Counted from the first letter of the stretch, positions 12,616-25,972 are shown. The stretch: DNA of 64,000 nt from Hevea brasiliensis (GCF_030052815.1 NC_079510.1:30333823-30397822), one strand, 5' to 3'. Translations and numbers: made by a program. Notes: generated by a model from the sequence alone, not told the origin.

Positions 12616-12627
12616 GCTCTGATACCA
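12616..12627 (-). other. Primer-binding site of Gypsy-A (initiator Met tRNA)
   Basis: The minus strand reads TGGTATCAGAGC, complementary to the initiator Met tRNA 3' end, 5 bases from the 5' LTR end at 12633. Confidence 0.93.
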
Positions 12628-12632
12628 CTAAA

Positions 12633-15600
12633 TGTGATGCCCCTTACCTGTCTACTGTATAGCCGAGCAAGAAGTGCCACATTTGGTGCTGGAGCACCCT
12701 ATCTTGTCTTCTTATGTCCATTGTAAACTTTTAATATCATTTAAAAGCATGTAATCCATGTGTAGAAAAAAAAAATTCATATAACTTATTTCTGTGGAGA
12801 CCCAGACAAAGCCTCCTCTGTTTTATTAGCACCTAGCGGGTTCCACTAATCACCTGTTAACATGTTTACATTCATTTCACATATTTCTATATCATATTCT
12901 CTTTTATCATATCATTCACAACTATTTATGAGATGTTAATATAAAGTATCATCTATTGCATTCATATGGAAATTCATAGATAATAAATTACAAGTTTACT
13001 TGTAATCTCAAAGTTTAATTACAATCCAAAATAAAATACATCAAGTGTTTGTATACAATGAACAAAAGAACAAAATCTAGACATACATGGGCCCTACCAA
13101 CAAAATACAAAAGACTGAGGTGACTCTAGACGATAGCAGATCTGGTCAGAGCTCTGTCAAGGCACTACTGGTGCTGCTGCTGCGGCTGCTCGGACTAGTC
13201 TCCAATACCTACGTGATGGAAAACCAACGCGCTAAGCATAATGCTTAGTGGTGCATAATTTATAATAACAATAACTAATAATTGAAATAATAATGGCAAT
13301 TCATAATTTTCTAGGTCTTTTACATTTTCATTTCACTTCAGAAACAATTAAAATTATTGAGATCTTTTCTATTTACTTATTGTATATTAAGTCTTAATTA
13401 ATCATTATTAGTGCCCAAGAAACCTATAACAAATTATAAAAGCTAGATACACGGGAGTATACTAGTTAAATAGCCATATGTTTATCTAATATACGTCGGT
13501 CATGTCAGGCATGAAGCCTGTGGATAGGCATTTAAGCTAGATATAATATCAGGCACATTGGCCAACGAGCAGGCATAAAGCCTGTAGAACAATCATGCCA
13601 GACATATTTTATCTGTTAATGATTATTCCGATGGGCAGTACTGCTATCTGTAGTCCCTAATTGGTATACCAATTGATCCAAACTAAATAAATAGTCTAGG
13701 TATACTATGGGCAATTAAACATTATTACTTATTTACTTGAAATATTCATGTCACTTTATAGTGGAAAAATAGGTTCCAGATACCCCTTTTATGTGGTTTA
13801 GTGTTTAATGGCTTGTTGGGGTTAAATTCCTACTATAAGATAATTTATCTCATGGGCCTTTCTTTGGTTTCAATTTTTGTGTCTTATATTTACCTATCCA
13901 TTTGATCAGTTTGTAGCCACTGTTTAGCCACTCTTCCTTCATGGAAGTTGTTCCTCCATATCTTATCTTTGTTTTCCCTTTGAAATCATGTTAATTTGAT
14001 TTTTAGAACTCAAGTTATGATCAAATAACCATAACTAACTCATTTCCAGATTCTGGTTCCTTAACTAGGCAGCTTTTGGACTAAAAATTTACTTAATTAA
14101 TGGAATATGTTGCAGTCACTTTTAGGCATGGTGATCTTATAGAAATTGTTGTCCTATGTCTTATGATCATTGGGAAATTTGTATCACAATTTTTTAAGTT
14201 TTGTGGAATTATTTATGGCCAATTAACTGACCTGGACTCATGTACCCTGTGCCAATAGGTGTTTAGTTCAGGTCAGTGACTGCAGGTCACTTTTTGAGGT
14301 CTTTAAATTCATAATTTGAGGATGGTTCCTGAAATAAAGTTGTAGAACTATTTCTCAGGTTTCAGGAAAGGTATGGCCCATCCCAATTGGATTTTTCTAG
14401 TGAGATTTATGACTAAAATACTATTCTGGGGTCAAATGAAGTTTGGTCAGATTCCAGGTTTTGATGTATTGACTTGCTCTAACTATTTGACCTAGTTCTC
14501 TTGATTTCTGGGTGTTGGTCAAAATACAAATTTTGTAGGTCTATGTCTTGTGCACATTTTTCCTTTGGTTTCATTACATTTGAGTTCTTGTAGACCGAGT
14601 TATGGCCATTTTTCCAAAACTGGTCGGGTAAGTTTATGTCCAGCAGTTTCTGGAGAAACTAATTCTGGGCAGTTTTATAACCCCAGTTGGGCCAGCAATT
14701 TGGTTTGATTTTTGGCATTTCTAGATTCAGTGGTCTTCATGAAAATTGTAGCCCTATATCTAAGCTTTCCAATGGTATCAAATTCAGGTCATTTGGACCA
14801 GTATAGAGGGAGTTATGACCAAATGAATATGTACTGTTTATTTAGTCATTTTTTGGGTTTTGTGCAGGGTTATCAGGATTTAGGCAGTTTTTGGGTCAAG
14901 TTTTGGACAGAATTTGGGCATAATTTCTTCATAGAAAATGGGCTATTTTGGGTCTAGTTTCACCTCCAATTAGCCTCATGAAAATTGAAGCAACACACAA
15001 TCAGTTATGATTCATCAAACACACTGGACTCATTGAGTTCTAACCTATAGAAAAAAAGTACTCCCAATTTTCAATTTCCTTTAACTTCCTTACTTCAATT
15101 GGCATGCATAACACTTCTATAAGCAATAATCTCAACTCAATAGGTCAATTTCTAGCATTTACATAAAATCCTCAAATCATGTACGCAAACCCTAGTTTTA
15201 AAGTTTCAAACTCAATCAATTCACTCCATTTCACTTCTCATACATATACTTATATAAATCATCACCTTTAAACTCATTTACATCATTTGAACACATCAAA
15301 GCCCAACACATTTCATGGCTTCCGAAAATAGGGACATCATGGGTTCATGGATTTCTTTTAAATTTCTTAAAATTTCTACTTATCTCAAGCCATTTTCAAG
15401 GATTAAAAGAAAAGTGAGGGAAGAAAAGCACTAACCTTTTTGGTGACTTGTTAAACTTCCCTTATACCTCTTCTTATTACTATCAATAGCTTTCTTATGG
15501 AGTGGGGAGGATTTTTTGTGAAGAGAGCTATGGGTTTTAGTGAGGAAATGAGGTGGGAATCAAGCTTAAAGCTTGAATAACAATGGTGGAAAAAGAGAGC

Positions 15601-16106
15601 AACCAGCCGGCCAAGGAGAGAGAGAGAAGAGGGAGTGGAGAAGATGACTTGGGTTGGTAGGATCTGTCTTATTATGTCTTATATATATTCTATTTTTTTT
15701 TGTACTTTAAATTTTTATAATTTCATAACCTTTTTCTTTTCTTTTCTTCTTCTTTTCTTCTTCTTTTCTAATTCAATTCATAAAGTTTTTTAATTTATGT
15801 TAATTATTTTATGCTCTAAATTTTTAATTTGACATTTAGGTCAAAATTCACCTTTGGAGGTGAAATGACCAAAATGCCCTTCATAATGTATATCGGGTTA
15901 TTTTTATATTTTTGGTACCAATTAATAAATTCTCTAAATTTTATTTTATTTTCTCTAAATTTTTCCTATATTTTATTAACTTTATTCCATCAATTTATGC
16001 CTCCTCACTATAGTTTAAGTGTAGTTCCAGACATTCTGACTATCTGAACAGACATTAGTTGCCGGAACAGTAGAATGTATGGGCTACCTACGATGAGGGC
16101 GTTACA
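12633..16106 (-). repeat. 5' LTR of Gypsy-A
   Basis: 3474 bp, TG...CA ends, homologous to 4346-7802 with small indels (for example an extra cttcttttcttcttc stretch near 15745). In the element's direction transcription would start inside this LTR, but no promoter could be placed with confidence. Confidence 0.95.
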
Positions 16107-16111
16107 ACTAA
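16107..16111. other. Target-site duplication of Gypsy-A, right copy
   Basis: actaa, identical to 4341-4345. Copia-1 sequence resumes directly after it. Confidence 0.95.
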
Positions 16112-17012
16112 GGACCTACCCGATGAACCTACTTATTACTCCACAGCACAACATGATCCTAAATGGCATCATGCCATGATTAAAGAGATCTTGGCATTGT
16201 TAAACACAGGCACATGGGAGTTAGTGCTTCTCTTTTAAGTATAAAATGTCATTGGCTGCAAGTGGATTTATCAAATTAAACCAAAAACTGATGATATCAT
16301 TGAGAGGTACAAAGCTTCTTTGATTACCAAAGGCTTTCATCAAAGACCAAGCATTGACTTTATGGAAAATTTTTCTTCATCATCAAACTAGCCACAATTC
16401 ATGTCATTTTATTTTTGGCAATCACAAACAATTGGCTAATTCAGCAAATTGGTCTCCAATGCATTTCTTCATAGCAAACTTGATAATGATGTCTCTATGG
16501 CCCAACCTCTAAGATTTGTTGATCTAGATATATCGAGTTATGTTTACAAACTCAAGCAATCTTTATATGGCTTACGCCAAGCAGCTAGATAGTGGTAAAA
16601 CAAACTCAAAGCTACCTTAGAGAAGCTCAACTTCATCGAATCAAATGCTGATATCTCCCTTTAATTCTATAACAAAGGTGATGTCAAAGCATATTATCTT
16701 GTTTATGTGGATGATATCCTTATTACAGCAAACTTTGCAACCTTCACTTCCATGTAATTGGCAACTTGAAAGCAAATTTCATGGTGAAAGAACTTGGACC
16801 ACTGGAGTAATTCCTTGGTGTTAAAGTGACATGTACCACTACGAGTCACTTACTCATGCAAAAGAAGTGTATGGGTGATCTTTTGATAAGAGCCAACATG
16901 ACCTATTAAAATTCCATCTCCATACCAGTGTGTCTAAGCACCAAACTTAGTTCCCATCAAGGTGATCTAGTATCCAATCCTCATCTCTACAAAGCTTAGT
17001 GGGCAGCCTTTA
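16112..17012 (+). pseudogene. Copia-1 reverse transcriptase (degenerate)
   Basis: Continuation of Copia-1 after Gypsy-A. It shows the RVT_2 hallmarks in order: NTGTWELV, NVIGCKWIYQIK, QPLRFVD, YKLKQSLYGLRQAAR and the catalytic YLVYVDDILIT at about 16695-16725. It ends with the LYKALVGAL-type box at 16985-17010, where a new insertion (Copia-2) interrupts it. Stops and frameshifts occur throughout. The next conserved residues of the same protein are found at 45266. Confidence 0.9.
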
Positions 17013-18204
17013 AGGAAATATGAACCAAAGTTGGAATAATTCACTAATAGGTGCAAGGTTAGCGATTTTAAATTTTTTCAATCCTAAGTTTTATGCAATA
17101 TATAAACCATTTATACTATTGTAAAACACTTCATTTTAGTCCCTATCAATTGCTAACATACCTAATTAGCCATTAGGAAACAAAATTTCCAAATTTACAA
17201 AGTTAGGGTTTTAGAGAAAAACTTACTCAACAGGCGCGAGATCACATTCACACACCTAATTCGGGTAGTGAAGCCACCAAGTGTTGGCTCTCTACCTAGT
17301 CCATACAAGCTTCTTCATCAAAGCACCTTGTCTAAGCAAAAATCTCTTGATCCTCCTTCCAAATGGGGCAGCCAAAAGTGGAAAGAGATTCCTTGAAGTT
17401 TGCTTTGGTTACAAGGGTATGGAAGTGGTGAGAAACCTTTTCTCTACCTTTAATTCAATTGAACTAACCTTTAACTCTCTTGAATCAAATAAGAAAGAAG
17501 AGACAATTTTTCTTTCATGGAGGGGAAAGTTCGACCAACATAGGTTAAGGAAGAAGACAACTATTCTTCCTTTTTATCTTAAGTTAATTTCCTTTAATTA
17601 AAATTAAATTAACATGTGTCCATCTCTCATTCAACCATTGAATGAGTTTTCAACTTTTGATTAGTCCACAGGTCATTCCTTAATCTTGATTAAGAAAATT
17701 AAACTTGATTAATTAGTATTCTTAATACGAATTAATTAACCATAAGCCTCCATTTTTTACCAACTCAACCTTAATCCATGTAAGCATAGGTTGACCAAGT
17801 TACAGAGTCTAATTTTGAAAAGTCAAACTAGTCAAAATTTAATTTCTTCCTTTATGCCAAATTTGATGAAGTTTATATTTGAACAATTTAAATATTAACA
17901 TGAATACTTTCATAGGTAAATTTAGTTTCAAGTCATACTAGGGACTTTATAATTTAATTACAAACTAAATTTATTAATTCAATTAATAAATTAAACCATT
18001 TAATTAGTTAATCAAATTAATCTCACTTTGATCAAGTTGCTTTTATGTGTGTAACTTACTAGGTTCATTACTAATTGACAATGAAAATAATATAAACTCA
18101 TTAATATTATTGGAACCATTCCAAACTTAAAATGAAATTCCCTTTTCATTTAAGTTCTCATAAGTCATAGCTGACATCTAGCATAGTTCTATAAGTACTT
18201 TAAA
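17013..18204 (-). repeat. 3' LTR of Copia-2, truncated
   Basis: Direct repeat of 20708-21891 plus the few bases following at 44424-44429, with scattered differences. The match stops at about 18200 (tctataagtac), whereas the 5' LTR goes on for roughly another 835 bases. The missing part and all of pol appear to have been lost in one deletion joining LTR to gag. Confidence 0.8.
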
Positions 18205-19028
18205 ATATTTAGAAACAAGATAAAGATATACCTTCACAAAGCTTATTATTCTTGTTCTTCTTATACTCCAACTACTTTGGGCAATTCCTTTTCTGTTGCC
18301 TAGCCCTTTTACAGTGGAAACAGTTTCTTCTGGGCATAGCTTTAACCTTCTTTTCCTTGAATTGGCCTTTAGATACTTTTCTTAAAAGTTTAGGAATTAA
18401 AGCATTGCCTATCTCATTGCTCTTCCTCTTAGTCATACTAGAAATAGAAGCAATTGAGATTGTTTTTTTTTCCTTTATTGCTAGTATTAGCTTTTTTAGC
18501 CATAACTAACAACTTTGTAAGATTACACTCCAGTTTGTTCATGTAAAGGTCTATAATAATCTTATAGAAAGAGTTAGGAAGGGATTGTTAGATCAAATCC
18601 AATTGTGGGATGAAATCCTTTAGGAAATCATGACTTGACTCAATCAGATTGCGTAAATTATTTTTCACATTTAATCCATCTAACATCTTTAATGTGAACA
18701 ATAACTCAAACATCTCATGTCGTGCAGTCCTATTTTGTCCACCATACAATTTTTATAGGTTAAATAGAATTTTTGAAGCTATAGATGTGTTCTCATGCTC
18801 CCTTTATAACTCATTACACATAGTGGCAAGCATGTAACACTTAGCTTGCAAGTTGTCATTATACCACTTTCTTATAGTGTCATGTTCCTCCTTTGATGCA
18901 CTTTTAGACAAGGGATTAGGAGGTTTCGTGTCCAAAACATATCCTATATTTTTAGAATTTAAAATTATTTTTAAATCCCTTTGCCAATCGTAGAAATTAG
19001 GTCTTGTGAGCTTATTATCATCTAGCAT
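18204..19028 (-). pseudogene. Copia-2 gag (UBN2-type), degenerate
   Basis: Starting with an ATG at 19026-19028, the minus strand encodes a typical copia gag N-terminus (LTRPNFYDWQRDLKIIL, then YVLDTKPP, LQAKCYMLATM). After a stop near 18804 it continues with QNRTARHEMFELLFTLKM and IDLYMNKLECNLTKLLVMAKKA at about 18490-18770. A decayed zinc knuckle (CFHCKRARQQKRNC, having lost the Gly-His pair) lies near 18290-18340. No protease, integrase or RT follows. It is a dead gag of an element that has lost pol. Confidence 0.85.
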
Positions 19029-19030
19029 TC

Positions 19031-20685
19031 CAATAAGAATAATGGTAGGTATTTATGCCATTGTCATTTTATCAAAATATACTACAGAAGATAATAAGAT
19101 TCTAATTAGTATGTTGTGTTTTGTAACTTACAAATGATCATGGTCTTTTAATCAAATTAGTCCTCCCACTAATTTAGCGGATCCTATACTTCCAAAGTAG
19201 GAAAGGGAAATCCCATTTGGAAAGGATTTCTAGTGAGTGATTAAATTTTTATAAACTGTTAATCATCCTCAAGTACATCTATTCTTGGAATCATAACAAT
19301 TCACAAATGAGTAACTCTTTACTCATCACATCACATGTGAGGTTCAATCAATAATTTGGTCCCTAATGCTCAAAACCTCAGGTATATCTATTCTTGGTCT
19401 ATCTTGCATTAGTTAAGTTGAGCCCACTAAGTCAGCAAGTTTGCAAATTTGAACCTTAATGACCTTAGGTACATCCATTCTTGGCCACCAAAGTATTTAC
19501 ATACTCACAACATTATCATGCTTAACAATTATTTTAAGAAAATCTCTTAAACAAAATACATCATTCCTATGTAACCATAGCCAATAATGTAAGTGTTTAA
19601 AATTTCTTAAATAATTGCTTTAGTGGAAAGCTATGATGTAATTTCCAAAATTACACCATTACCAACTTAATCATTTTGTTGGAAGAATTCTTAGCTGACT
19701 TGGTTAATTTTGGTCTCACTTTGCACATTAGCCATTTTCATGCGTATCTTATACACATCATGAACATATATATCACATACATACATTCATACAATGATAA
19801 TGTAAAAGGTATGATCGTGACCTATTCTATGGGAATCCAATCCTAGCCACAAGGATTGAATTCAGGGCATCCTAGGTTAACATTCATTTATTTGCAGCTT
19901 ACTCACAATTCTTCAACTCTTGAAGGCTGTGCTCCCACTGATCTTCATCAATGTATTAAGCTCCATTTCTTCTTGTAAATCCACCATAGCTAATTACAAC
20001 AATTGTGCTTGGCATACCAAGGTGAAAATTACAAAAGGAATTGAGCATATAAGCTCAAATAAATAAATTACAACCTAAGGCTATCACAACAACTTTATGA
20101 TACAACCCTTGTAAAAATTAAAAATAATTATTACAATCCCATAGAAATGAATAGGAACACAATCACATTGGTCTCCTAAAGTCAATGATCACACTTCACG
20201 CCAATTTCCACATTCATCACATGAACATGCTATTTAATTTCAAATATCCAATATTCAAAATTAAACTAACCAACCATAAATCATAATTCCAATCATGTCA
20301 TACTGATTTTTGGGACTTAGATTAAACATTTTAATCATCAAGAAATGTCATAAAACTTGATCAAGCGTAATGTTCACAGCATTGGCCTAATGGACATTCC
20401 ACCATGGCCATTTGATGCTTCAATCAATTTTCGTGATTTTTCTTGATATTTAATGGTTCCAAACTGCATGTTTAACACCATAAAACAAGTCAACTTATCA
20501 AAAAAAAAAATTGTTTGCCAAAATCCTAATTTTGGCCGAATGGTTCTCCTATGTTCATTAACATGGGCCGAACCAAACTCAAGCAATTTTCCTTTACTTT
20601 TTACTTATTTTAAGTCACATCTCATGCACCATAAGGCTATCCCAAACATCATACAATATGAATTAATATTCCTAATGGCAAATTA
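19031..20685 (-). other. Long leader of Copia-2 (no gene)
   Basis: About 1.65 kb between the PBS and the gag start codon, with no convincing coding region. It contains three imperfect copies of a short motif, listed separately. Confidence 0.6.
19269..19483. repeat. Three copies of an 18-20 bp motif in the Copia-2 leader
   Basis: The motif caaGTACATCTATTCTTGG recurs near 19269-19287, 19378-19397 and 19464-19483 with 1-3 changes, spaced about 110 and 85 bp. Its role is unknown. Confidence 0.75.
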
Positions 20686-20702
20686 GGGTGACTCTAACAC
20701 CA
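20686..20702 (-). other. Candidate primer-binding site of Copia-2
   Basis: The minus strand reads tggtgttagagtcaccc directly after the 5' LTR end. Nine of the first 12 bases agree with the initiator-Met PBS TGGTATCAGAGC, so it is either decayed or uses another tRNA. Confidence 0.5.
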
Positions 20703-20703
20703 A

Positions 20704-21891
20704 TTTAAGGAAATATACACCAAAGTTGCAACAATTCACTAATAGGTGCAAGGTTAGCAATTTTAAAACTTTTCAACCCTTAGTTTCATGCAATATATAA
20801 ACCATTTTTACTATTGCAAAACACTTAATTTTGGTCTCAATTAATTGCTAACATACCTACTTGGCCATGAGGAAACAAAATTCCCAAACTTACAAAGTTA
20901 GGGTTTTGGAGAAAAACTTACCTAATAGGTGCAGAATCACATTCACATACCTAATCTAAGTAGTGAAGCCATCAAATATTGGCTCTCTAGCTTGTCCACA
21001 CAAGCTCCTTTATCAAAGCACCTTGTCCAAGCAAAAATCTCTTAATTCTCCTTCCAAATGGGGCGGCCAAGAGTGGAAAGAGATTCCTTGAAGTTTACTT
21101 GGGTTACAAGGGTATGGAAGTGGTGAGAAACCTTTTCTTTACCTTTAATTCAAGTGAATTAACCTTTAACTTTCTTGTATCAAACAAGAAAGAAAAGAGA
21201 ATTTTTCTTTCGTGGAGGGGAAGGTTCGGCCAATATAGGCTAAGGAAGAAAACAACTATTCTTCCTTTTTATCTTAAGTTAATTTCCTTTAATTAAAATT
21301 AAATTAACATGTGTCCATCTCTCATTCAACCATTGAATGAGTTTTCAACTTTTGATTGGTCCACATTTCATTCCTTAATCTTGATTAAGAAAATTAAACT
21401 TGATTAATTAGTATTCTTAATGCTAATTAATTAACTATAAGCCTCCATTTTTTACCAAGTCAACCTTAGTCCTTGTAAGCATAGGTTGACCAAGCCAAAG
21501 TGTCAAATTTTAAAAAGTCAAACCAGTCAAAATTTAATTTCTTCCTTTATGCTAAATTTTATCAAGTTTATATTTAAACAATTTAAATATTAACTTGAAT
21601 ACTTCCATAGGTAAATTTAGTTTTAAGTCATACTAGAGACTTTCTAATCTAATTACAAACTAAATTTATTAATTCAATTAATTAATTAAACTATTTAATT
21701 AATTAATCAAATTAATCTTGCTTTGATCAAGTTGCACTTATGTCTATGACTTACTAGATTCATTACTAATTAGTAATGAGAATAATATTAACTCTTTAAT
21801 ATTATTGGAACCATTCCAAATTTAAAATGAAATTCCCTTTTCATTTTTGTTGTCATAAGTCATAATTGATGTCTAGCATAATGTGCTATGA
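20704..21891 (-). repeat. 5' LTR of Copia-2, left part
   Basis: Repeats the left LTR (shared start tttaaggaaatat) up to the MULE insertion at 21891. The LTR continues at 44424 on the other side of the MULE. Confidence 0.85.
21883..21891. other. 9-bp target-site duplication of the MULE, left copy
   Basis: gtgctatga, repeated exactly at 44415-44423. Nine bases is the hallmark length for Mutator-superfamily insertion. Confidence 0.93.
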
Positions 21892-22235
21892 GAGCTTTTT
21901 ACCATACAATGTTACTGTAGAAGAAAAAAAATACCAGATTTGGGTGTGATGTGAAAAAATTACGGGAGTGGGGTGAGAAAAGTTAGGACGCTAATCAAAA
22001 TAGCGTGTAAATGCCAAAACGCTACTATCAGTAGCGTTTTTATGTCCAAAACGCTAGTGATAATGGCATCCAACAACACGCTACTTTCACTGGCGTTTTT
22101 ATGTCCAAAATGCTACTCATGGTAGCGATTTTGTGCTCTCCATCATTTCCATCCAACTGTTTTGTGCTCCATCATTTCCATGCAACCGTCAAATCTTGGT
22201 GGGCCAAAGCAGTCCAAAACGCTACTATCACTAAC
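21892..22235. repeat. Left terminal inverted repeat of the MULE with subterminal palindromes
   Basis: The first about 130 bp pair with the right end. They are followed by a run of short palindromes built on acgcta...tagcgt, often followed by ttttatgtccaaaa, at about 21990-22230 (for example aacgctactatcagtagcgtt). This patterned stretch is unlike the AT-rich interior. Confidence 0.8.
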
Positions 22236-22405
22236 GTTCTTGGAACAAATATGATTTTATTTATATATAAAAAATAATAATGTATAATAATTTTTATGTT
22301 ATATTTTTTAAAATGTAGTAATTTTGTTTTTTTTTTTAAATATGATAGTTTTATAAATTAAAAATATTAAAGTGTAAAATTGTAACCGTATTAAATTAAC
22401 AAAAA

Positions 22406-22795
22406 TATGTACTATAATTTTTTTTAAAAATATGTTACATTTACAAAATAAAAATATTAAAGTATTATATTTGAAATATATATTTTTTAGTAAAAATTTA
22501 AATTGTAATTATTTAAAAAAATAATTAATTTTATAGATTTAAAGAAATTAAATGTTAAATGTAAAAGGGTATTGTACAATTCAAATTACTAGAAATTTTA
22601 TGTCCAAAAAATAACAAAGATATGTACTATAATTTTTTTAAAAAATATGTTATTTTTATAAAATAAAAATATTAAAGTATTATATTTGAACTATATTTTT
22701 TGAATAAAAATTTAAATTGTAATTATTTAAAAAAATAATTAATTTTATAGATTTAAAGAAATTAAATGTTGTACAATTCAAATTACTAGAAAATG
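22406..22795. repeat. Two-copy tandem duplication, period about 213 bp
   Basis: AT-rich unit starting atatgtactataattt and ending gtacaattcaaattactagaaa occurs twice in direct order (about 22406-22595 and 22618-22795). The rest of 22236-23426 is AT-rich with no gene seen. Confidence 0.8.
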
Positions 22796-23426
22796 GCGTC
22801 AATAAACTAAATTACTTGAGAGAGTGTATGTCAATTAATGGGAAGTATTACATATGCAGCACTCTAGCTTAATTAGTATCTTGAGGCCATACTCGTATAT
22901 GCAGACATAAAAATTTGTAATAATTTATACACGTTAAAAAAATTAAAATTGTGAAATTATAATTTCACAAAATATTTGTAATATACAAAAAATAAGAAAT
23001 TAAGTAAAATTCATTGCTTTAATATTAATTTTTATTCTTATTATAATTATGAATAATTTATTTTGTTGATAGAAATTAATAAATTTAAATTTTAAAAGAA
23101 ATTAAATTATTATTTATTATGCGTCAGCATTTATAATAATATAAAATTTATATACTATAATTGATTTTCAGTTAGTGCCAAATTAAGTTATTAAAAATTT
23201 ATAGGAAATTAAATTGCAATTTGTTATAAAATTTATAGTTTTTAACAAAGTGTGGGTTGCATTGTGTATTTTATAGTCGTTAGTTTTAATTACTTTTTTA
23301 TTTTCAATTTAATTGTGCAAAAAATATAAAAATTGTCACTAACATATTGTAGCAATTGACTTAAAGCAAGATATAACTTGAGAGAAGTAATCATAATTAA
23401 TATATAAATGAAAACAAATATTTAAA

Positions 23427-25972
23427 TCAGTCATGTGCCACAACCAGGTCTTCGTATATGTCATCTCGATCGAAGAACTCGATGTTGTCCCCCTTCTTAA
23501 TGTTCTGCTGGATGACATTGTGCATCTTTGGGTTGGCTAGGTTGCCCTTGATGTTGGCTAGGTTGCCCTTTATGTTGTCTTGATGATTCTCCCCCTGCAG
23601 TATAATGCACAGCACTTTGTTCATGGTCTCTAAATAGACCCGCAGCAGATGGAATATGGCCTAAGGCACCAGACTGATATGGTGCAAAGTATTGTTCTGA
23701 CCCATATCCACTAAATTGTCCTGAAGTATAGTGTGATGGCCCAATGCTTGATGGTCTGCCAAAAGGAGCAAATAAGCTGCTGAATGGTGTTTGCAGCTGC
23801 TGACTCTCAGTGAAGTCAAATGTGCTTCTATTTTGCATTTGAGTTTGATATGGCATCCATGGCGCTGATGGGCTAGGCATTGATGGGGTAGCCATCCAAC
23901 CAGTGTAATGAGCTGGGATAGTTTCTAAATATGGTTGGAATATAGTGGATGGAGTAGGGTCAGACGGTGTAGGAGTTGAGGGAATAGGATCAGAAGGATC
24001 AGGTATGATGTGATGCAGTAAGGGTGGAATGCGATAGATGGGGGCAATGCATCATCGGAAGGAGAGGCTGGACGCACTGGATGTTGATGATGTCGAGCAG
24101 ACGTGATCGACATCGTGCTGCTCTATGTGAGGGCTCAGGCTGGTTGATGGGTTGGTCCTCTTCTAATTCGTCATTAAAGGTTGCTACTTGAGGTGCAGAC
24201 TGAGGAGGTGGCATTTGGCAAAGCTGACTTTCTTCCTCTAGAGCAATCATCATTTTTCTTAATGTACGTTTAACTTCAGCCACATTTTCTATTGATGGGT
24301 TCTGTAATTTTAGCAAACAATCCTCAATTGCATCCTCCTCTAAAAATAAAAAGTCCATGCGTTACTTTACAGTTTGTGTTAAAAAAATTAAAAATTATTA
24401 TTACTAAGTACTTAACAATGAAAAAATACGTGTTTTAAATGATTACCACACAACCAATGGTAGCTCCACTTATTGAGATCCAACATCTTGCAACTCGGCG
24501 ATACCATTCCATATATTTAAAATGATGGTGGAGTGGTTGTTCTATTTTTTACCCTTGAACAATGTATGTTCTCGCCTATTCTAATGATTAATGTACGTCG
24601 CATGGTGGTGCACCCAATTACTCTCACTAAATCAAAGAGTAATCTCATATAACTCATCTGTTTGCATCGATCATCGTGGAATAGGTTGGGCCAAACCAAA
24701 CTGCCTCATCACTCGATTAGGCTGGTGCCATTCAATAATATGGAAGCAAATTAATGGCACCACTGCCTTCCAAATGGGATGGCTCTGTATACACATATCA
24801 GGTAGCTCATCCAACAATTCCTCATTACATGGTTCCCATGTAATCTGCAAGTGAATATGAGCAAAACATGAAGTGAATATTAGCAAAACATGAAGTGATT
24901 ATAAATATAGGAAAAAAATGTAACACTATTTTAAGTCAGATTTATAGAATTTTGGTTTACATCTTTAGGTAGCATCCGATCAAGATTATACTGAATTTGT
25001 TGTAGTACATGGGTTGTAACTTTAGTGATCTATCAAGCTCTACTCCACCTATTAGTTGATAAGAAAATTTAAAATGTAATGTAATAAACACCAATTTTTT
25101 GATTGTTTAATGGAAAAAAAGTATAAATTTAGTGACATACCTAGCACCTAGGGGTGCATTATGAGGTGCCGATGGATCTCTTATTGACGGAGAGATTATT
25201 TTAAATCTCTCCTAGGCCCAGATTTGTAAAATGAACAGGGGTCCTAAAATCTCCTTTGCTTCAGTAACTACAACATAACATAGCTCACGATAAAGGAAGG
25301 CTAAGCAAGCTCCACCCCAACTGTATGTCTCAGCTTCCCTCAAGTCTTCTAATAGGGGTAGAAACATCAAGTTCACACGTGAGTTTGTCTTGTTGGGAAA
25401 TATTAAACCGATGAGTCATAATATTAATGCTCCTGCATGCCATAACACTATTAAATCATCAGCATGATGTGGAATAGCTCCAAACTCATCAGTTAGCCAT
25501 GATAATTTTAATGTATGTCCTCGAATCATTTCTGGAGGTGGTTTAGCTCCCAACAAGAGCTCACAAACTTTTGGCCTGACTCATGACATTCTAGTTATAG
25601 TAGAACCATGTATTGGCAATTCGGTGATAATGCTAACATCTTGAAGACTAATTATGAACTTACCAATTGGCATCATAAATGTATGAGTTTCCGATCGCCA
25701 TCACTCTATAAAGGCACTAATAAGGTGCCAGTCAAGCCAAAAAAAATCATAATCTAGCAATTCCAATAAATCCAGAATCGTGGAGATGAGGAAACAATTA
25801 GGTCATCAATGTCAGAATGCAATATGTTTCCTTGCCTCCTACACATAAGCACCTCATGCTCAATTGTACCATTCCAAATCCCTTTAGAACGGTGTTGTGG
25901 CTAGAGTCGAAGAAGCTCTGGATCAATTGGAACTGGCACATTATAATCTCTTCATTCTTGTTGATTAGCCAT
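23427..25972 (-). pseudogene. Plant mobile domain (PMD, MAIN-like) gene inside the MULE, broken
   Basis: Read on the minus strand from an ATG at 25970-25972 (MANQQE). The pieces follow the PMD order: a QHRSKGIWNG box (about 25880-25910); WWRSETHTF and ISLQDV (about 25635-25700); KLSWL (about 25500); and ETYSWGGACLAFLYRELC (about 25270-25345). After an intron-like gap come ITWEPCNEELLDELPDMC, IWKAVVPLICFHIIEWHQP and NRVMRQFGLAQPIP (24671-24855). A Pro/Ser/Gln-rich tail follows (24358-23427) in which two frames overlap, suggesting a frameshift. Stops interrupt it repeatedly. PMD proteins include the cellular MAIN/MAIL factors and many transposon-borne copies. Its location within the MULE boundaries and on the transposase strand marks this as a transposon-carried copy. 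The exact exon structure was not resolved. Confidence 0.85.

Larger units (their letters stand above)
4346..16106 (-). mobile_element. Gypsy-A: complete Ty3/gypsy chromovirus (Tekay/Del-like), 11.8 kb
   Basis: Full-length element on the minus strand with 3.46 kb LTRs, initiator-Met PBS, gag-protease-RT-RNase H-integrase-chromodomain order, polypurine tract and a 5-bp TSD (actaa). Long LTRs with a C-terminal chromodomain after integrase point to the Tekay/Del chromovirus clade. Both LTRs are present but differ at many scattered positions, and the coding region holds several stops, so it is an older, inactive copy. It lies inside Copia-1. Confidence 0.95.
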
